From: CAYUET01 sp964443875 | GTDB taxonomy: Bacteria; Auribacterota; JAFGBW01 | NCBI GenBank assembly: GCA_964443875.1 | Contig: CAYUET010000012.1 | Coordinates: 1 to 64,000, forward strand | Direction of reading: 5' to 3' | DNA: 64,000 bases | Part shown: positions 15,224 to 25,079 of the stretch, piece by piece | Numbering within the stretch: the first letter of the stretch is position 1 | Layout of the letters: every line of letters begins with the position of its first letter | Notes under the pieces: model-generated | Database searches by the model: none | What the model was told of the DNA's origin: nothing | Seen by the model: the letters and a program-made list of their open reading frames with translations, nothing else | Made by a program: the position numbers and the translations under genes

Positions 15224-16924
15224 ATGACTTTTATATTTAATCATATGCCTGAAAAATTGCGACAGGTGTTTCAGGTGACCATGTTCAGTATTGCAGCTGC
15301 GCTTTTGGCTGTGATGTTTATGACTGCCATAAATACCCTGCAGCATTTTTTCTTTGCTGGCGCGGCTGACATGCCAACACAGAATTTTATTTTGAGAAGT
15401 TTCCTGGTTGTTGCTGGCTCATCCTTTATTGTGTCTCTTATGATGAAAAAAGTACCTGAATCCGCAGGAAGCGGCATTCCGGAAGTAAAGGTTGCCTATT
15501 GGAAGGAACTCGGATACATCCCCTTTAAACCGGTCATTATAAAATTTTTTGCAGGAATTATAAGCATTGCAGGCGGGGCCAGCCTTGGCAGAGAAGGGCC
15601 AACCGTTTTCCTTGGGAGCGGTATAGCATCCCACCTTGCCGGCATTGCGGGATGGGCAAAAAGGCAGAGAAGAGCCGCTGCACTTATTGGAGCTTCAGCC
15701 GGACTTGCCGCGGCATTTAATACCCCTCTGGCAGCTATTGCTTTTATTATTGAGGAAATGGTCGGGGATTTGAATACAAAATATCTTGGACAGGTTGTAA
15801 TAGCCTCTCTTGCAGGAGCTCTTGTTGTGCAGGGCATCCTGGGTCATCAGCCTTCATTTATTCTTCCCGTTATTGATTCAACTTTATGGATTCACTATTT
15901 CATTGTGCCTTTTTCCGCTATTCTGGGAGCATTATCAGGAATCCTATTCCAGCACTCTGCTTTGCTTTTAAGAAAAAAACTTAAATCACAGGAACATGTG
16001 CCAAGATGGATACAGCCTTTTATCGGTGGAATTTTAACCTGGGGCATTGGCATTGTTGTTTTCCTGTTAACCAAAAGAACAGGCGTTTTTGGTTTGGGAT
16101 ACCATGATTTATCAGATGCCCTAAATAATAAAGTGGTCTGGCAGGTTGCCGGCATCATTTTAGCCGGCAAACTTATGGCAACCATTTTAAGCTACAGTTT
16201 CGGGGGCTGCGGGGGTATTTTTTCTCCGACCCTATGCATAGGCGGAATGAGCGGAGTATTCATATCCGGCCTTGCAGCCTTATGGATTCCTTTAACCCCG
16301 GATGACCGTATTGTTATAGCTTCCGTCGGAATGAGCGCCTGTCTAGGGGCTGTCATCAGGGCCCCTTTGACTACAACTTTAATTGTCTTTGAAATGACTC
16401 ATCAATTTGAAATGGTGCCTGGTCTTATGCTTGGCGCGGTTATAACCCAGTTAATGGTAAAACTTATTGGAATAGAAAAACATAATTTTTATGACTCCCT
16501 GCTTATTCAGGACGGCCATGAAATCACAAAAATAAATCCGCCGAAGGATCTGCTAAGCTGGGGACGGCTTCCTGTTTCTGCAATTATGAACCAGAATCCC
16601 GTGGTAATCAGGTCTTTGGATAAAAATGAATTAAAGGCAACAGTAAAAAATTCACCATATCAATGTTTTCCTTATATAAATAAGTCTGCCCATTTCGGAG
16701 TGATTACCCGTCATGAAATCACAGCATCAATAAAAGAAAACCGTGATCCTGTCATTCTGAATACGGAACTATGCTTCCAGGAACAAACCTTGAGTGAAGT
16801 GTCGGATAAACTCATACAGTCCTCCTCCCCTATTATTATTGTTGTCAGTAAAAACAACAGCGAAATCAAGGGAATATTAACGCTTCACGACATACTAAGA
16901 GCGCAGGCTGCGGTTATGGAATAA
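15224..16924 (+). CDS. ClC-family chloride channel/transporter with CBS-like tail
   Basis: A 566-residue ClC protein. The selectivity motif GSGIPEVK is at residues 82-89 and the gating glutamate is Glu124 in GREGPTVF; the later motif GGCGGIFSPTLCIGG is also typical. Residues beyond about 440 form a soluble tail resembling a pair of degenerate CBS domains. Prokaryotic ClC proteins are chloride/proton antiporters or channels. The gene starts 37 bases after arsG and no terminator is visible between them, so it may belong to the arsenical operon. Its contribution to resistance, such as charge balance during efflux, is conjecture. Confidence 0.92.
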   Translation: MTFIFNHMPEKLRQVFQVTMFSIAAALLAVMFMTAINTLQHFFFAGAADMPTQNFILRSFLVVAGSSFIVSLMMKKVPESAGSGIPEVKVAYWKELGYIPFKPVIIKFFAGIISIAGGASLGREGPTVFLGSGIASHLAGIAGWAKRQRRAAALIGASAGLAAAFNTPLAAIAFIIEEMVGDLNTKYLGQVVIASLAGALVVQGILGHQPSFILPVIDSTLWIHYFIVPFSAILGALSGILFQHSALLLRKKLKSQEHVPRWIQPFIGGILTWGIGIVVFLLTKRTGVFGLGYHDLSDALNNKVVWQVAGIILAGKLMATILSYSFGGCGGIFSPTLCIGGMSGVFISGLAALWIPLTPDDRIVIASVGMSACLGAVIRAPLTTTLIVFEMTHQFEMVPGLMLGAVITQLMVKLIGIEKHNFYDSLLIQDGHEITKINPPKDLLSWGRLPVSAIMNQNPVVIRSLDKNELKATVKNSPYQCFPYINKSAHFGVITRHEITASIKENRDPVILNTELCFQEQTLSEVSDKLIQSSSPIIIVVSKNNSEIKGILTLHDILRAQAAVME

Positions 16925-17122
16925 AGCAGATTCTATTCAGTCATTTTTTAAAATATTGTTAAAAATCTCCAATCAATCTAAAAAACTGGTATCAAAATAT
17001 ATAACTCTTTTTTAATTCTGAACATTATTTAAAATATACTACAGGCTTTTCCTGGGCGTTGACTGAAGTGGATCGGATTTAAAGTTTTGAAGTCAGGCTT
17101 TGGAGGTATGAAAAGGAATCGT

Positions 17123-17599
17123 TTATTGTTTTTTGATCATGGATTCGGTATAGAAATTTATTATTGAATTTCTATGGGTTAAATTTCTCACTACGAGATA
17201 AGTAACGGCGGAAACAACCTCATAGCGACTTGAGGGAGCCATGTTGATGCCGGGGAGTATTTGAAAAAAATCATCAATTTTTAAAGTTAAAAAAGCATCA
17301 ATAACACGGGCCTCCTGTCCTGTTCCACCGCCTGAATTTCCTAGCTCCGTACAGATATAGCCACTAAGCCGTTCATTAAAAGTTGCATTTAATATAATTC
17401 GGCCTCTTCTTACTTTAAAGTCGTCGTAGGAGTCGTATTGCCCGTCAGAATCAAGATCCTTTTCTGAAAGAATGTCGAAGGTCTGAACCCGTAATCCAAC
17501 ATCCATGGTTCCGGCTTCGCCCATATCAATTTTGGCTCCCGCAGAAGCTAAAGAGGAAATTATTAAAAGACATAGAAAAACAATAGAAAATTTCTTCAT
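17123..17599 (-). pseudogene. Truncated OprO/OprP-like porin N-terminus
   Basis: A 158-residue reading frame with a good signal peptide (cleavage near ASA-GA, about residue 21). Next come segments typical of phosphate-selective porins: LRVQTFDILSEKD, FKVRRGRIILNATF and PGINMAPSSRYE. Whole porins of this group have roughly 400 residues, and here the frame stops shortly after the plug-like segment with a tail that does not look like porin. The rest is not in the 198 bases downstream. It is most likely a gene remnant next to the end of the arsenical operon, perhaps left by an insertion or deletion. Confidence 0.55.
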
Positions 17600-17837
17600 T
17601 TTCCTCTCCTCTTTTTTTATTGATTGGTTTTAAAATGACCCGGCTTTTCCTCCTTTTAAAACATTAAAATAGTTATTAAGAAAAATAATGATTTTATTCT
17701 AGGAAAGAGATGATAATATGTAAATCCTTAAATTTTAAGGAGATGTTTTGAATTATGGGATAACCTGGGTATAGGAGTCCATTTTTATTTTTTATTGAAA
17801 AAACATGAATTATTCATTTACAAAAAGGAGGGGAATG

Positions 17838-19367
17838 ATGAGTGATGATAATCAAACGGAGCGTCCTCTGAAAAAAGGGACCTTGCCGTCTCAGACCATT
17901 CATGTCAGTTTTCATTCATTTATGACCGTGATTCTGATGGCGCTTTGCCTTCCCTGCTGGTTCTGGTTTTACTGGCGCATAGAACCCAAAGCCGGTGAAA
18001 TTGCGGTTTTGGTCCGGAAAACAGGAACTCCTCTTGCTTCCGGAAAAATCATTGCGACAGAGAAAAAAGAAAAAGGCATTCATCTGGATGTTCTGCCTGA
18101 AGGCCGGTATTTTTACAATCCCTACACCTGGACATGGAAGTATTTTCATATCACCGATATCCCTGCCGGAAAATTCGGGGTCAAGATCCGGCTTTACGGG
18201 AACGATCTTTTACCTGGAAAAATTATCGCCGGAGAAAATGAGAAGGGAATCCTTGAAGAAGTGCTGATGCCCGGCCGTTACCGCATCAATCCTTATGCCT
18301 ATGAAATCCGGATTTTTGAAGCCATTTCCATTCCTTCCGGCCAGGTGGGGGTCGTTACCCGGCTTACGGGAAAAGATATGCTGAACATTCCTCCCCCTGA
18401 AAAACTGAATGCTTTTATTGCAGCCGAGGAAGATAAAGGGGTTCAGGCTTCTGTTCTTGAACCCGGAACGTATTATCTGAATCCTTATCTGTATATGGTT
18501 ACTCCGGTGAATCTGAAAAGTCAGCGTTTTGAAATGAGCGGTGAAGGCTCTATTGTTTTTCTTTCCCTGGATGGTTTTGATATTTCTGTGGAAGGGACGA
18601 TCGAATGGGCCGTCAGACAGGAAGCGGCTCCTTTGATCACCACGGAAGTCGGGGATCTGGATGATGTGCTGAATAAAATCATACTGCCGACTGCCCGCGG
18701 ATTCAGCCGTCTGGAAGGTTCCAAGAAACCGGCTATTGATTACATCATGGGGGATACCCGCCAGCAGTTTCAGGACAAGCTTTCAGAACATTTAAAAAGC
18801 GTCTGCATTGAACGCGGTATTGAAATCCGTTCTGTTCTGATCCGGAATATCATGCCTCCCCAGGAAATCGCGAGCATCATCCGTGAGCGGCAGATTGCCG
18901 TGCAGGACAGACGCAAATATGAACAGCAGATCGCAGAGGCCAAATCCCGTGCGGAACTTGCAAAGCAGGAGGAGCTGGCTGTCCAGAACAGGGAAAAAAC
19001 AGAGCAGGAAACAGTGAAAATCCGCGCGGTCATTAATGCGCAGCAGTTTCAATCCGTGGCTTTGACCGAAGCCAACCGGAATCTGGAAGTGGCAAAACTT
19101 CATAATGAAGCCGCTGATTTTCAGGCCAGGGCGATTATCGCAAAAGGAGAGGCGGAACGGGATGTGATCCAGTATAAAAGAGAGGCGGAGTCCAATGCGC
19201 TGTCTGAAAAAGCGAAGGCTTTTTCAACGGGAATGAATTTCACCCAGTATACTTTTTATAAAAAGATCGCCTGCCGGGTTAAAAATATTTTTACCGATGA
19301 CAAAGGCGCTTTCGGAAATATTTTCGATTCGCTTTCTGCAGGGAAGCAGAAAGGAGGTGCCCAATGA
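17838..19367 (+). CDS. SPFH/band-7 membrane protein with N-terminal repeat modules (first of pair)
   Basis: A 509-residue protein. One membrane segment (about 25-47) is followed by three modules of some 55-60 residues sharing the pattern G-V-G-hydrophobic, then a KGI motif, then PGxYxxNPYxY (for example MPGRYRINPYAYE). Next comes an SPFH/band-7 domain (FDISVEGTIEWAVR to RSVLIRNIMPPQEI) and a long charged coiled coil (AEAKSRAELAKQEE). SPFH proteins form membrane-bound ring or cage assemblies. The start at 17838 was chosen because AGGAGG sits six bases ahead. It overlaps the next gene by four bases, as in hflK/hflC-type pairs. Confidence 0.8.
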   Translation: MSDDNQTERPLKKGTLPSQTIHVSFHSFMTVILMALCLPCWFWFYWRIEPKAGEIAVLVRKTGTPLASGKIIATEKKEKGIHLDVLPEGRYFYNPYTWTWKYFHITDIPAGKFGVKIRLYGNDLLPGKIIAGENEKGILEEVLMPGRYRINPYAYEIRIFEAISIPSGQVGVVTRLTGKDMLNIPPPEKLNAFIAAEEDKGVQASVLEPGTYYLNPYLYMVTPVNLKSQRFEMSGEGSIVFLSLDGFDISVEGTIEWAVRQEAAPLITTEVGDLDDVLNKIILPTARGFSRLEGSKKPAIDYIMGDTRQQFQDKLSEHLKSVCIERGIEIRSVLIRNIMPPQEIASIIRERQIAVQDRRKYEQQIAEAKSRAELAKQEELAVQNREKTEQETVKIRAVINAQQFQSVALTEANRNLEVAKLHNEAADFQARAIIAKGEAERDVIQYKREAESNALSEKAKAFSTGMNFTQYTFYKKIACRVKNIFTDDKGAFGNIFDSLSAGKQKGGAQ

Positions 19368-21175
19368 AAAATCCGTTTTCCATTTTGAGCAGAGAGAAAT
19401 CCGGTTTTTCAAATGTCCGTACTATTTCAGCGGTAGTCCTGTTCATTCTTGGCCTTTATGGAGTATGGCTCTGGGTTTTCTGCCGTTTTTATGTTCCGCC
19501 GAATTACATGGCCGTAATCATTTCCAAAACCGGGAAAATACTTCCGGATGGACAGATTCTGGCTGAAAAAGGGGAAAAGGGAATCTGGAAAGAGGTTTTG
19601 GGTGAAGGCCGTTATTTTTTAAATCCGATTATCTATGAATGGGTACTGAAACCTGTTATTGAGATTGATATCGGAAAAATCGGGGTTGTCACTTCCAAAA
19701 TCGGAAAGGATCTTCCCAGGGGAGAGTTCCTGGCTGAAAAAGGTGAGAAGGGAATTCAGAAAAACATCCTTGGGCCAGGGAAATACAGGCTGAATCCCTA
19801 CGGGTTTGAAGTAACGGTTCAGGATGCCCTTGAAATTCCCATCGGATATGTCGGGGTGGTGACCTCCCTGGCCGGGAAAGAGGCCAAAGAAGGGGATTTT
19901 GCGGTGATCGGTGAAAAAGGCGTGTTAAAGGATGTGCTGCAGCCCGGCCTTTATTATATCAACCCAAGGCAGTATCAGGTCAATATTGTCGAAGTGGGAA
20001 CGAATCAGATTTCCCTTCTGGGCTATGATTCCTTTAACCAGAGCCAGGGAAGAAATCAGGAAGTGATCCGAACTAAAAAGACGGATGCTCTTGCCAAACA
20101 GATGGTGGTTCAATCCGAACTCCTGGAACAGAAGCTCGAAAAAACCCAGGAAAGACAGAATATGTATAAACAATCTTTAATGAATCAGGCTCCTGCCCAG
20201 AGAGACTCGCGTATGGATTCAGGGGTTCGATTTGGAAAAAGCCGTGAAAGAGCAAGCCTATCTAAACAGATGGGGATGCCCTCTGTCCAGAGTGATTCAC
20301 GGGTGGATGCGGGGCTTCAGAGTGTTTTGCAGTTCATAGAATTTCCCTCCAAGGACGGTTTTGATATTCAGCTGGATATGACCGTGGAATTTGAATTTCT
20401 TCCCGAGAAAAGTGCCTTTATTTTCAAGGAATACGGGGACCTTTTTCAGGTGGTTGAAAAAATTATTCTTCCCCAGATCCTTTCCATTTCAAGGCTTAAA
20501 GGGTCTGCTTACGGGGCAAGAGATTTTATTGTCGGTGACGGGCGCGAAAAATTCCAGGATGAACTGGTCTCAAAGCTCAAGGAAACACTGGGAGCCAAGG
20601 GGATCGGAATCCGTTCCTCTCTTATCCGTCATGTGATTGTGCCTGACGATATCCGCACGCCCATACAGGATGCCTCGATCGCCATAGAAACCAATCTGAC
20701 CAATATTGAAAAGCAGGAAACGGCCAAAAAACTGGCAGAACTCAATACTGAACTCAGCCTCATTGACCAGAGACGTGAACAGGTTCAGCAGGAAACACAG
20801 AAAATCAAAGCCGAGATTCAGGCCAGTGAATTGAAAGAAGTCGCGGAAATTGAAGCCGCGACTGTAAAACGGACGGCGGAGATTGAAAATAAGACCGCAC
20901 TGATTCATGCTGAAAAGGTGAGGAAGATCGGTAAAGCCGAAAGTAATGTGATCCAGATGACAGGCCTTGCAGAAGCTAATGGTTTTAAACTGAAAGTCTC
21001 TGCTCTCGGTGATCCTTCGGCCTATTCGCTCTATGAATTCAGCAATCATCTGCCGAATGATCTGAACCTTGTTATTGCTCACACCGGCCAGGGAACTCTT
21101 TGGACGGATTTGAACAAATCTCTTTCCGGAAACCTGAGCAGTCTGAAACTGCTGGAAACAGCGGATAGAAAATAA
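19364..21175 (+). CDS. SPFH/band-7 membrane protein with N-terminal repeat modules (second of pair)
   Basis: A 603-residue paralogue of the preceding gene. It has a membrane segment at about 20-42 and again three repeat modules, with GEKGIWKEVLGEGRYFLNP, GEKGIQKNILGPGKYRLNP and GEKGVLKDVLQPGLYYINP. A Gln/Met/Ser-rich insert follows, holding two similar stretches (QRDSRMDSG and QSDSRVDAG). Then come the SPFH domain (FDIQLDMTVEFEF to RSSLIRHVIVPDDI) and a coiled coil. An AAAGGAGG site precedes its ATG. Likely a hetero-oligomer with its partner; function is unknown. Confidence 0.8.
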   Translation: MKNPFSILSREKSGFSNVRTISAVVLFILGLYGVWLWVFCRFYVPPNYMAVIISKTGKILPDGQILAEKGEKGIWKEVLGEGRYFLNPIIYEWVLKPVIEIDIGKIGVVTSKIGKDLPRGEFLAEKGEKGIQKNILGPGKYRLNPYGFEVTVQDALEIPIGYVGVVTSLAGKEAKEGDFAVIGEKGVLKDVLQPGLYYINPRQYQVNIVEVGTNQISLLGYDSFNQSQGRNQEVIRTKKTDALAKQMVVQSELLEQKLEKTQERQNMYKQSLMNQAPAQRDSRMDSGVRFGKSRERASLSKQMGMPSVQSDSRVDAGLQSVLQFIEFPSKDGFDIQLDMTVEFEFLPEKSAFIFKEYGDLFQVVEKIILPQILSISRLKGSAYGARDFIVGDGREKFQDELVSKLKETLGAKGIGIRSSLIRHVIVPDDIRTPIQDASIAIETNLTNIEKQETAKKLAELNTELSLIDQRREQVQQETQKIKAEIQASELKEVAEIEAATVKRTAEIENKTALIHAEKVRKIGKAESNVIQMTGLAEANGFKLKVSALGDPSAYSLYEFSNHLPNDLNLVIAHTGQGTLWTDLNKSLSGNLSSLKLLETADRK

Positions 21176-21188
21176 GATTATATGATTT

Positions 21189-21216
21189 CTCCCTGTTTTG
21201 ATAAGGAAACAGGGAG
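21189..21216 (+). terminator. Hairpin after the SPFH pair
   Basis: A perfect 10-bp stem, CTCCCTGTTT (21189-21198) with AAACAGGGAG (21207-21216), and an 8-base loop, 14 bases after the stop codon. A short T-run comes only about 12 bases later. It probably ends the SPFH transcript. A weaker 6-bp hairpin, CCAGGG/CCCTGG at 21309-21326, stands just before the dnaE stop on the other strand. Confidence 0.55.
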
Positions 21217-21336
21217 TGATGCCTGATTTTTATGAGCAAGGCGAAGTGAAAATTTAAATCAGAATTATTCCCAGGGGAGTATTGACTCAGAGGAGCTTGC
21301 TTTAGAACCCAGGGTAAATGCCCTGGATTTAATCCG

Positions 21337-24300
21337 TTATTTGAATTTTTGTTTTTCCTTATCCTTGATATGGAGCCAGACGGAATCTTCCCCCGTCAGT
21401 TTTTCAATGCTTTGAATGACTTTTTCCGCAGGGCTGATCGAGAATTTCTGAGGCAGTTTTAGAAGAACGGTTTTGCCTGAGTCCAGATCCAGATCCATAA
21501 AGATCCTGCAGGCCCCGGGATTGGACTCAAAGACGGGTATCAGCTTTTCAAAAATTTCGGTTTTTTCAGACTCGGATAGACGAATATAGACAGCGGTCGT
21601 TAATTCCTCCTGAACCTTGTCGAGAGGAATAATATCGTCTGCGATAAGCCCCGGGTTATCATTGTGGAATTGAAGAGTCCCCTTAAGATAGATCATGGCC
21701 TCCATCTGTAGAAGGTTTTCAAAATGAGAAAAGGTTTTGGGGAATAAAACCGCTTCAATGGTTCCTACCAGATCTTCGATCTGAATGATGGCCATGGGCT
21801 TTCCATCCTTCTGGGTTTTGACATTTTTGATCTGGGTGATGATTCCCCCGATTCTCACAGCCGCACCATCTTTTAAGGTTGCAAGATCTTTGGTGCTGGC
21901 AGAAGAAAAACGTTTCAATACCCTGGAATACTGCCCTAAAGGATGTCCTGAACTATAGAATCCCAGGAGTTCCTTCTCGTTTTTTAAAAGTTCATGTTCA
22001 GGCCAGTTGGGGAAGTTTTCCTTTTTTTTCTGACTGATGTTCTGTTTGGAAGAGGAATCCAGAAGATCCAGGAAGGAGGCCTGTCCGGCTGCGGAATCTT
22101 TCTGGCTGCCTGTTCCAAAGCGGATGATGTCATCAACGATTTCAAAAAGGTAGGCCCGGTTTTTTTCAAGGCTGTCAAAGGCTCCGGCCTTGATAAGATT
22201 TTCAAGGGCTTTTTTGTTGAGGACACGGGTATCCATTCGTTTCGCAAAATCTTCCAGGCTGGTATAAGGCCCTGAAAGTTTTCTTTTTTCAACAATGACT
22301 TTGGCTACGGCGGCGCCCACGTTTTTAATGGCGCCAAGACCGAAGATGATACCCTCTTTATCCACCGTGAAATATTCATCCGAATACTGGATGGAGGGCG
22401 GCTTCATTTCAACACCGATATTTCTGCATTCCTCGATATAAAAACCAATTTTATCAATGTCATTTTTTTCACTGGTTAAAAGGGAAGCCATGAATTCTTT
22501 GGGGTAGTTGGCTTTGAACCAGGCGGTCTGATAGGCGATCCAGCCATAGGCCACACTGTGGGATTTGTTGAATCCGTATCCTGCAAAATATTCCATGGCA
22601 TCAAAAGTTTTTTCGGCAATATCATGAGGGATATTGAGTTTAGCGCTGCCGGAGATAAATTTATCTCTCTGAAGTTTCATTTCCTCTTTCTTTTTCTTTC
22701 CCATGATTTTTCGGAGGGTGTCTGCTTCAGCCAGACTGAAGTCCCCCATGACCTGGGCGCATTTCATCACCTGTTCCTGATAAAGCATGATTCCATGAGT
22801 TTCCTGAAGGATTTCTTTGAGGCAGGGGTGGAAATATTCGACTTTGACTTTTCCGTGCTTGCGCTGAATGAAATCATCCGCCATCTGGAGAGGGCCTGGG
22901 CGATAAAGAGCGACCAGGGCGACAATGTCTGCAAAATCTTTAACCTCAAGCCTGCGTATAAGATCTCTCATTCCTGAACTTTCAAGCTGGAACACTCCCA
23001 GGGTATTTCCCTTGATCAGAAGCTCATAGGTTTTGGGATCATTTATGGGAATGTCGTTCAAATCCTCCAGGATGGGGGATCCATTTTGTTCATTAGCCAT
23101 TTTCAACGCCATATCGAGAACGGTCAGGGTTTTAAGTCCCAGAAAGTCCATTTTTAAAAGACCGATTTTTTCACAGGAAGGGCCGTCAAACTGGGTGATT
23201 GTTTCGTTTTCCTGGCCTTTGTAGAGGGGGACTTTTTCAGTCAGGGTCCCTTTTGAAATGATGATTCCGGCGGCATGGGTAGAAGTGTTGCGGGGAAGCC
23301 CCTCCAGTTTTTTGGCGTTATTGAAGAGGGCCTCGATTTCCTTGTCTTCTTCCATGAGGGCTGTAAGCTGGGGTTCTATATTGATTGCTTTTTCGAGTGT
23401 CATCTTGGGTTCACCGGGAATCAGTTTGGCGATCTGGTCGACTTTGGGGTAGGGCATTCCCATGACCCGGCCCACATCGCGGAGGACTGCCCGTGCCGCC
23501 AAGGTTCCATAGGTGATGATCTGGGCAACGCAATCCCGTCCATATTTCTGACTGACGTATTCAATGACCTCGGTGCGGCGGTCATAACAGAAATCCATAT
23601 CAATATCCGGCATGCTGATACGGGAGGGATTTAAAAAACGTTCAAAAAGGAGATCGTATTTCATGGGGTTGATGCTGGTGATTCCCAGAAGATAGGCGAT
23701 GAGGGATCCGGCGGCAGATCCCCTTCCGGGGCCTACCGGGATGTTATTTTTTTTGGAATAATTAACAAAATCCCAGACGATTAAAAAGTAGGAGACAAAT
23801 CCCATCTGTTTAATAATTTTAAATTCATGGGCCAGTCTTTCCTGAATCACCGCGGAATCCGGATCCACTTTTTTCTTCATTCCTTCACGGCAGAGATCCA
23901 TGAGATATTCGTCGTGGGTTTTTCCCTCGGGGACAGGATACACAGGCAGGTGGATGGATTTGAAATCCGGTTCAAAGTTACAGAGTTCTGCGACTTTCAG
24001 GGTATTGGATAAAACCTCAGGATAATCCGGAAACAATTCCTGCATCTCTTCATGGCTTTTGTAATGATACTCATTGGTTTCATAGGTGGGATGGGGATCA
24101 TTCAGAGTAACCCCCATGGAAATACAGCGGGCAATATCGTGAGCAAAGGAGTCTTCCCGCGAAACATAATGGCAGTCATTGGTGGCAACAACATCAACCC
24201 CAAGGTCTTTTGCCAGCTGAAGAATTTTAGGAATCAGAATTTTTTCCTGTTTAAGTCCGTGATCCTGAATTTCCAGAAAAAAGTGCTCTTTGCCGAAAAG

Positions 24301-24801
24301 TTCCAGATAAAAACGGCCGAGTTTCTCCGCTTCTTCTGTTCGATTCTGAAGGAGGAGGAAAGCGATTTCTCCGTCCATGTTTCCGCTGAGGCACACAAGC
24401 CCTTCCGCATGTTTACTAAGCAGATCCTTATCAATGCGGGGTTTAACAAAAAAACCTTCAAACTGGGCTGAAGTGATCATTTTGCTTAAATTACGGTAAC
24501 CCGTGTCATTTCTGACCAGAAGAACCAGATTAAAGGATTCATTAGGAAGGCGGGAAGGGGTTCGGTCGTTCATACTTTTAGGGGCAACATGGACTTCCGC
24601 TCCCAGAATTGGTTTTATTCCCCTGGGTTTGCATTGACTGAAAAAAGGAACCATTCCGAAAAAAACGGAGTCATCTGTCATGGCAACAGCAGGCATATTA
24701 TACTCAACCGTTTTGGCAATCAGATCTTCGAGACGGATGGTGCTTTCCAGAATGCTGTATTCTGTATGGACATGTAAATGAACAAATTTAGTGTGTTTCA
24801 T
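21337..24801 (-). CDS. dnaE: DNA polymerase III alpha subunit
   Basis: The replicative polymerase, 1154 residues, standard for DnaE. The N-terminal PHP domain starts with HLHVHTEYSILES. The polymerase core includes PVGPGRGSAAGSLIAY and the catalytic PDIDMDFCYDRR; the helix-hairpin-helix and C-terminal OB domain (VRIGGIITQIKNVKTQ) follow. It is encoded alone on the minus strand, divergent from comM with about 280 bases between the starts. Nothing unusual is seen. Confidence 0.97.
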   Translation of the reverse strand: MKHTKFVHLHVHTEYSILESTIRLEDLIAKTVEYNMPAVAMTDDSVFFGMVPFFSQCKPRGIKPILGAEVHVAPKSMNDRTPSRLPNESFNLVLLVRNDTGYRNLSKMITSAQFEGFFVKPRIDKDLLSKHAEGLVCLSGNMDGEIAFLLLQNRTEEAEKLGRFYLELFGKEHFFLEIQDHGLKQEKILIPKILQLAKDLGVDVVATNDCHYVSREDSFAHDIARCISMGVTLNDPHPTYETNEYHYKSHEEMQELFPDYPEVLSNTLKVAELCNFEPDFKSIHLPVYPVPEGKTHDEYLMDLCREGMKKKVDPDSAVIQERLAHEFKIIKQMGFVSYFLIVWDFVNYSKKNNIPVGPGRGSAAGSLIAYLLGITSINPMKYDLLFERFLNPSRISMPDIDMDFCYDRRTEVIEYVSQKYGRDCVAQIITYGTLAARAVLRDVGRVMGMPYPKVDQIAKLIPGEPKMTLEKAINIEPQLTALMEEDKEIEALFNNAKKLEGLPRNTSTHAAGIIISKGTLTEKVPLYKGQENETITQFDGPSCEKIGLLKMDFLGLKTLTVLDMALKMANEQNGSPILEDLNDIPINDPKTYELLIKGNTLGVFQLESSGMRDLIRRLEVKDFADIVALVALYRPGPLQMADDFIQRKHGKVKVEYFHPCLKEILQETHGIMLYQEQVMKCAQVMGDFSLAEADTLRKIMGKKKKEEMKLQRDKFISGSAKLNIPHDIAEKTFDAMEYFAGYGFNKSHSVAYGWIAYQTAWFKANYPKEFMASLLTSEKNDIDKIGFYIEECRNIGVEMKPPSIQYSDEYFTVDKEGIIFGLGAIKNVGAAVAKVIVEKRKLSGPYTSLEDFAKRMDTRVLNKKALENLIKAGAFDSLEKNRAYLFEIVDDIIRFGTGSQKDSAAGQASFLDLLDSSSKQNISQKKKENFPNWPEHELLKNEKELLGFYSSGHPLGQYSRVLKRFSSASTKDLATLKDGAAVRIGGIITQIKNVKTQKDGKPMAIIQIEDLVGTIEAVLFPKTFSHFENLLQMEAMIYLKGTLQFHNDNPGLIADDIIPLDKVQEELTTAVYIRLSESEKTEIFEKLIPVFESNPGACRIFMDLDLDSGKTVLLKLPQKFSISPAEKVIQSIEKLTGEDSVWLHIKDKEKQKFK

Positions 24802-25079
24802 AGATAATATTTAACATACAAACCCGCAGGTTGCATGAAAATAATATTAATTTTCACGAAGACTTAATATTATCTTTCTCCTTTAATAAATTTTTTGGAA
24901 TATTGCCTGTATCCCATAATTTTTTATCAGTAAACATGTTTTTTGCGGATTATGATTTAACTGTCGAAACAGGAAGTGATAACAAATTTGAAAGTCAGGG
25001 TGAAATCTCTAAAAAATGGTGGATTAATTTGGATGAATCCAATAGATTCTTCCGGTATAACCTAAAGAAAGGATTACTT

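Noticed and set aside
20570..21082. 170-codon antisense frame inside the second SPFH gene
   Set aside because: Lies wholly within a well-supported gene; sequence without domain signs.
22558..22977. 139-codon frame opposite dnaE
   Set aside because: Antisense shadow of the conserved polymerase.
24831..25079. N-terminal 83-codon extension of comM
   Set aside because: Does not resemble the family, while a good ribosome site precedes the ATG at 25080; this stretch is best read as the dnaE/comM promoter region.
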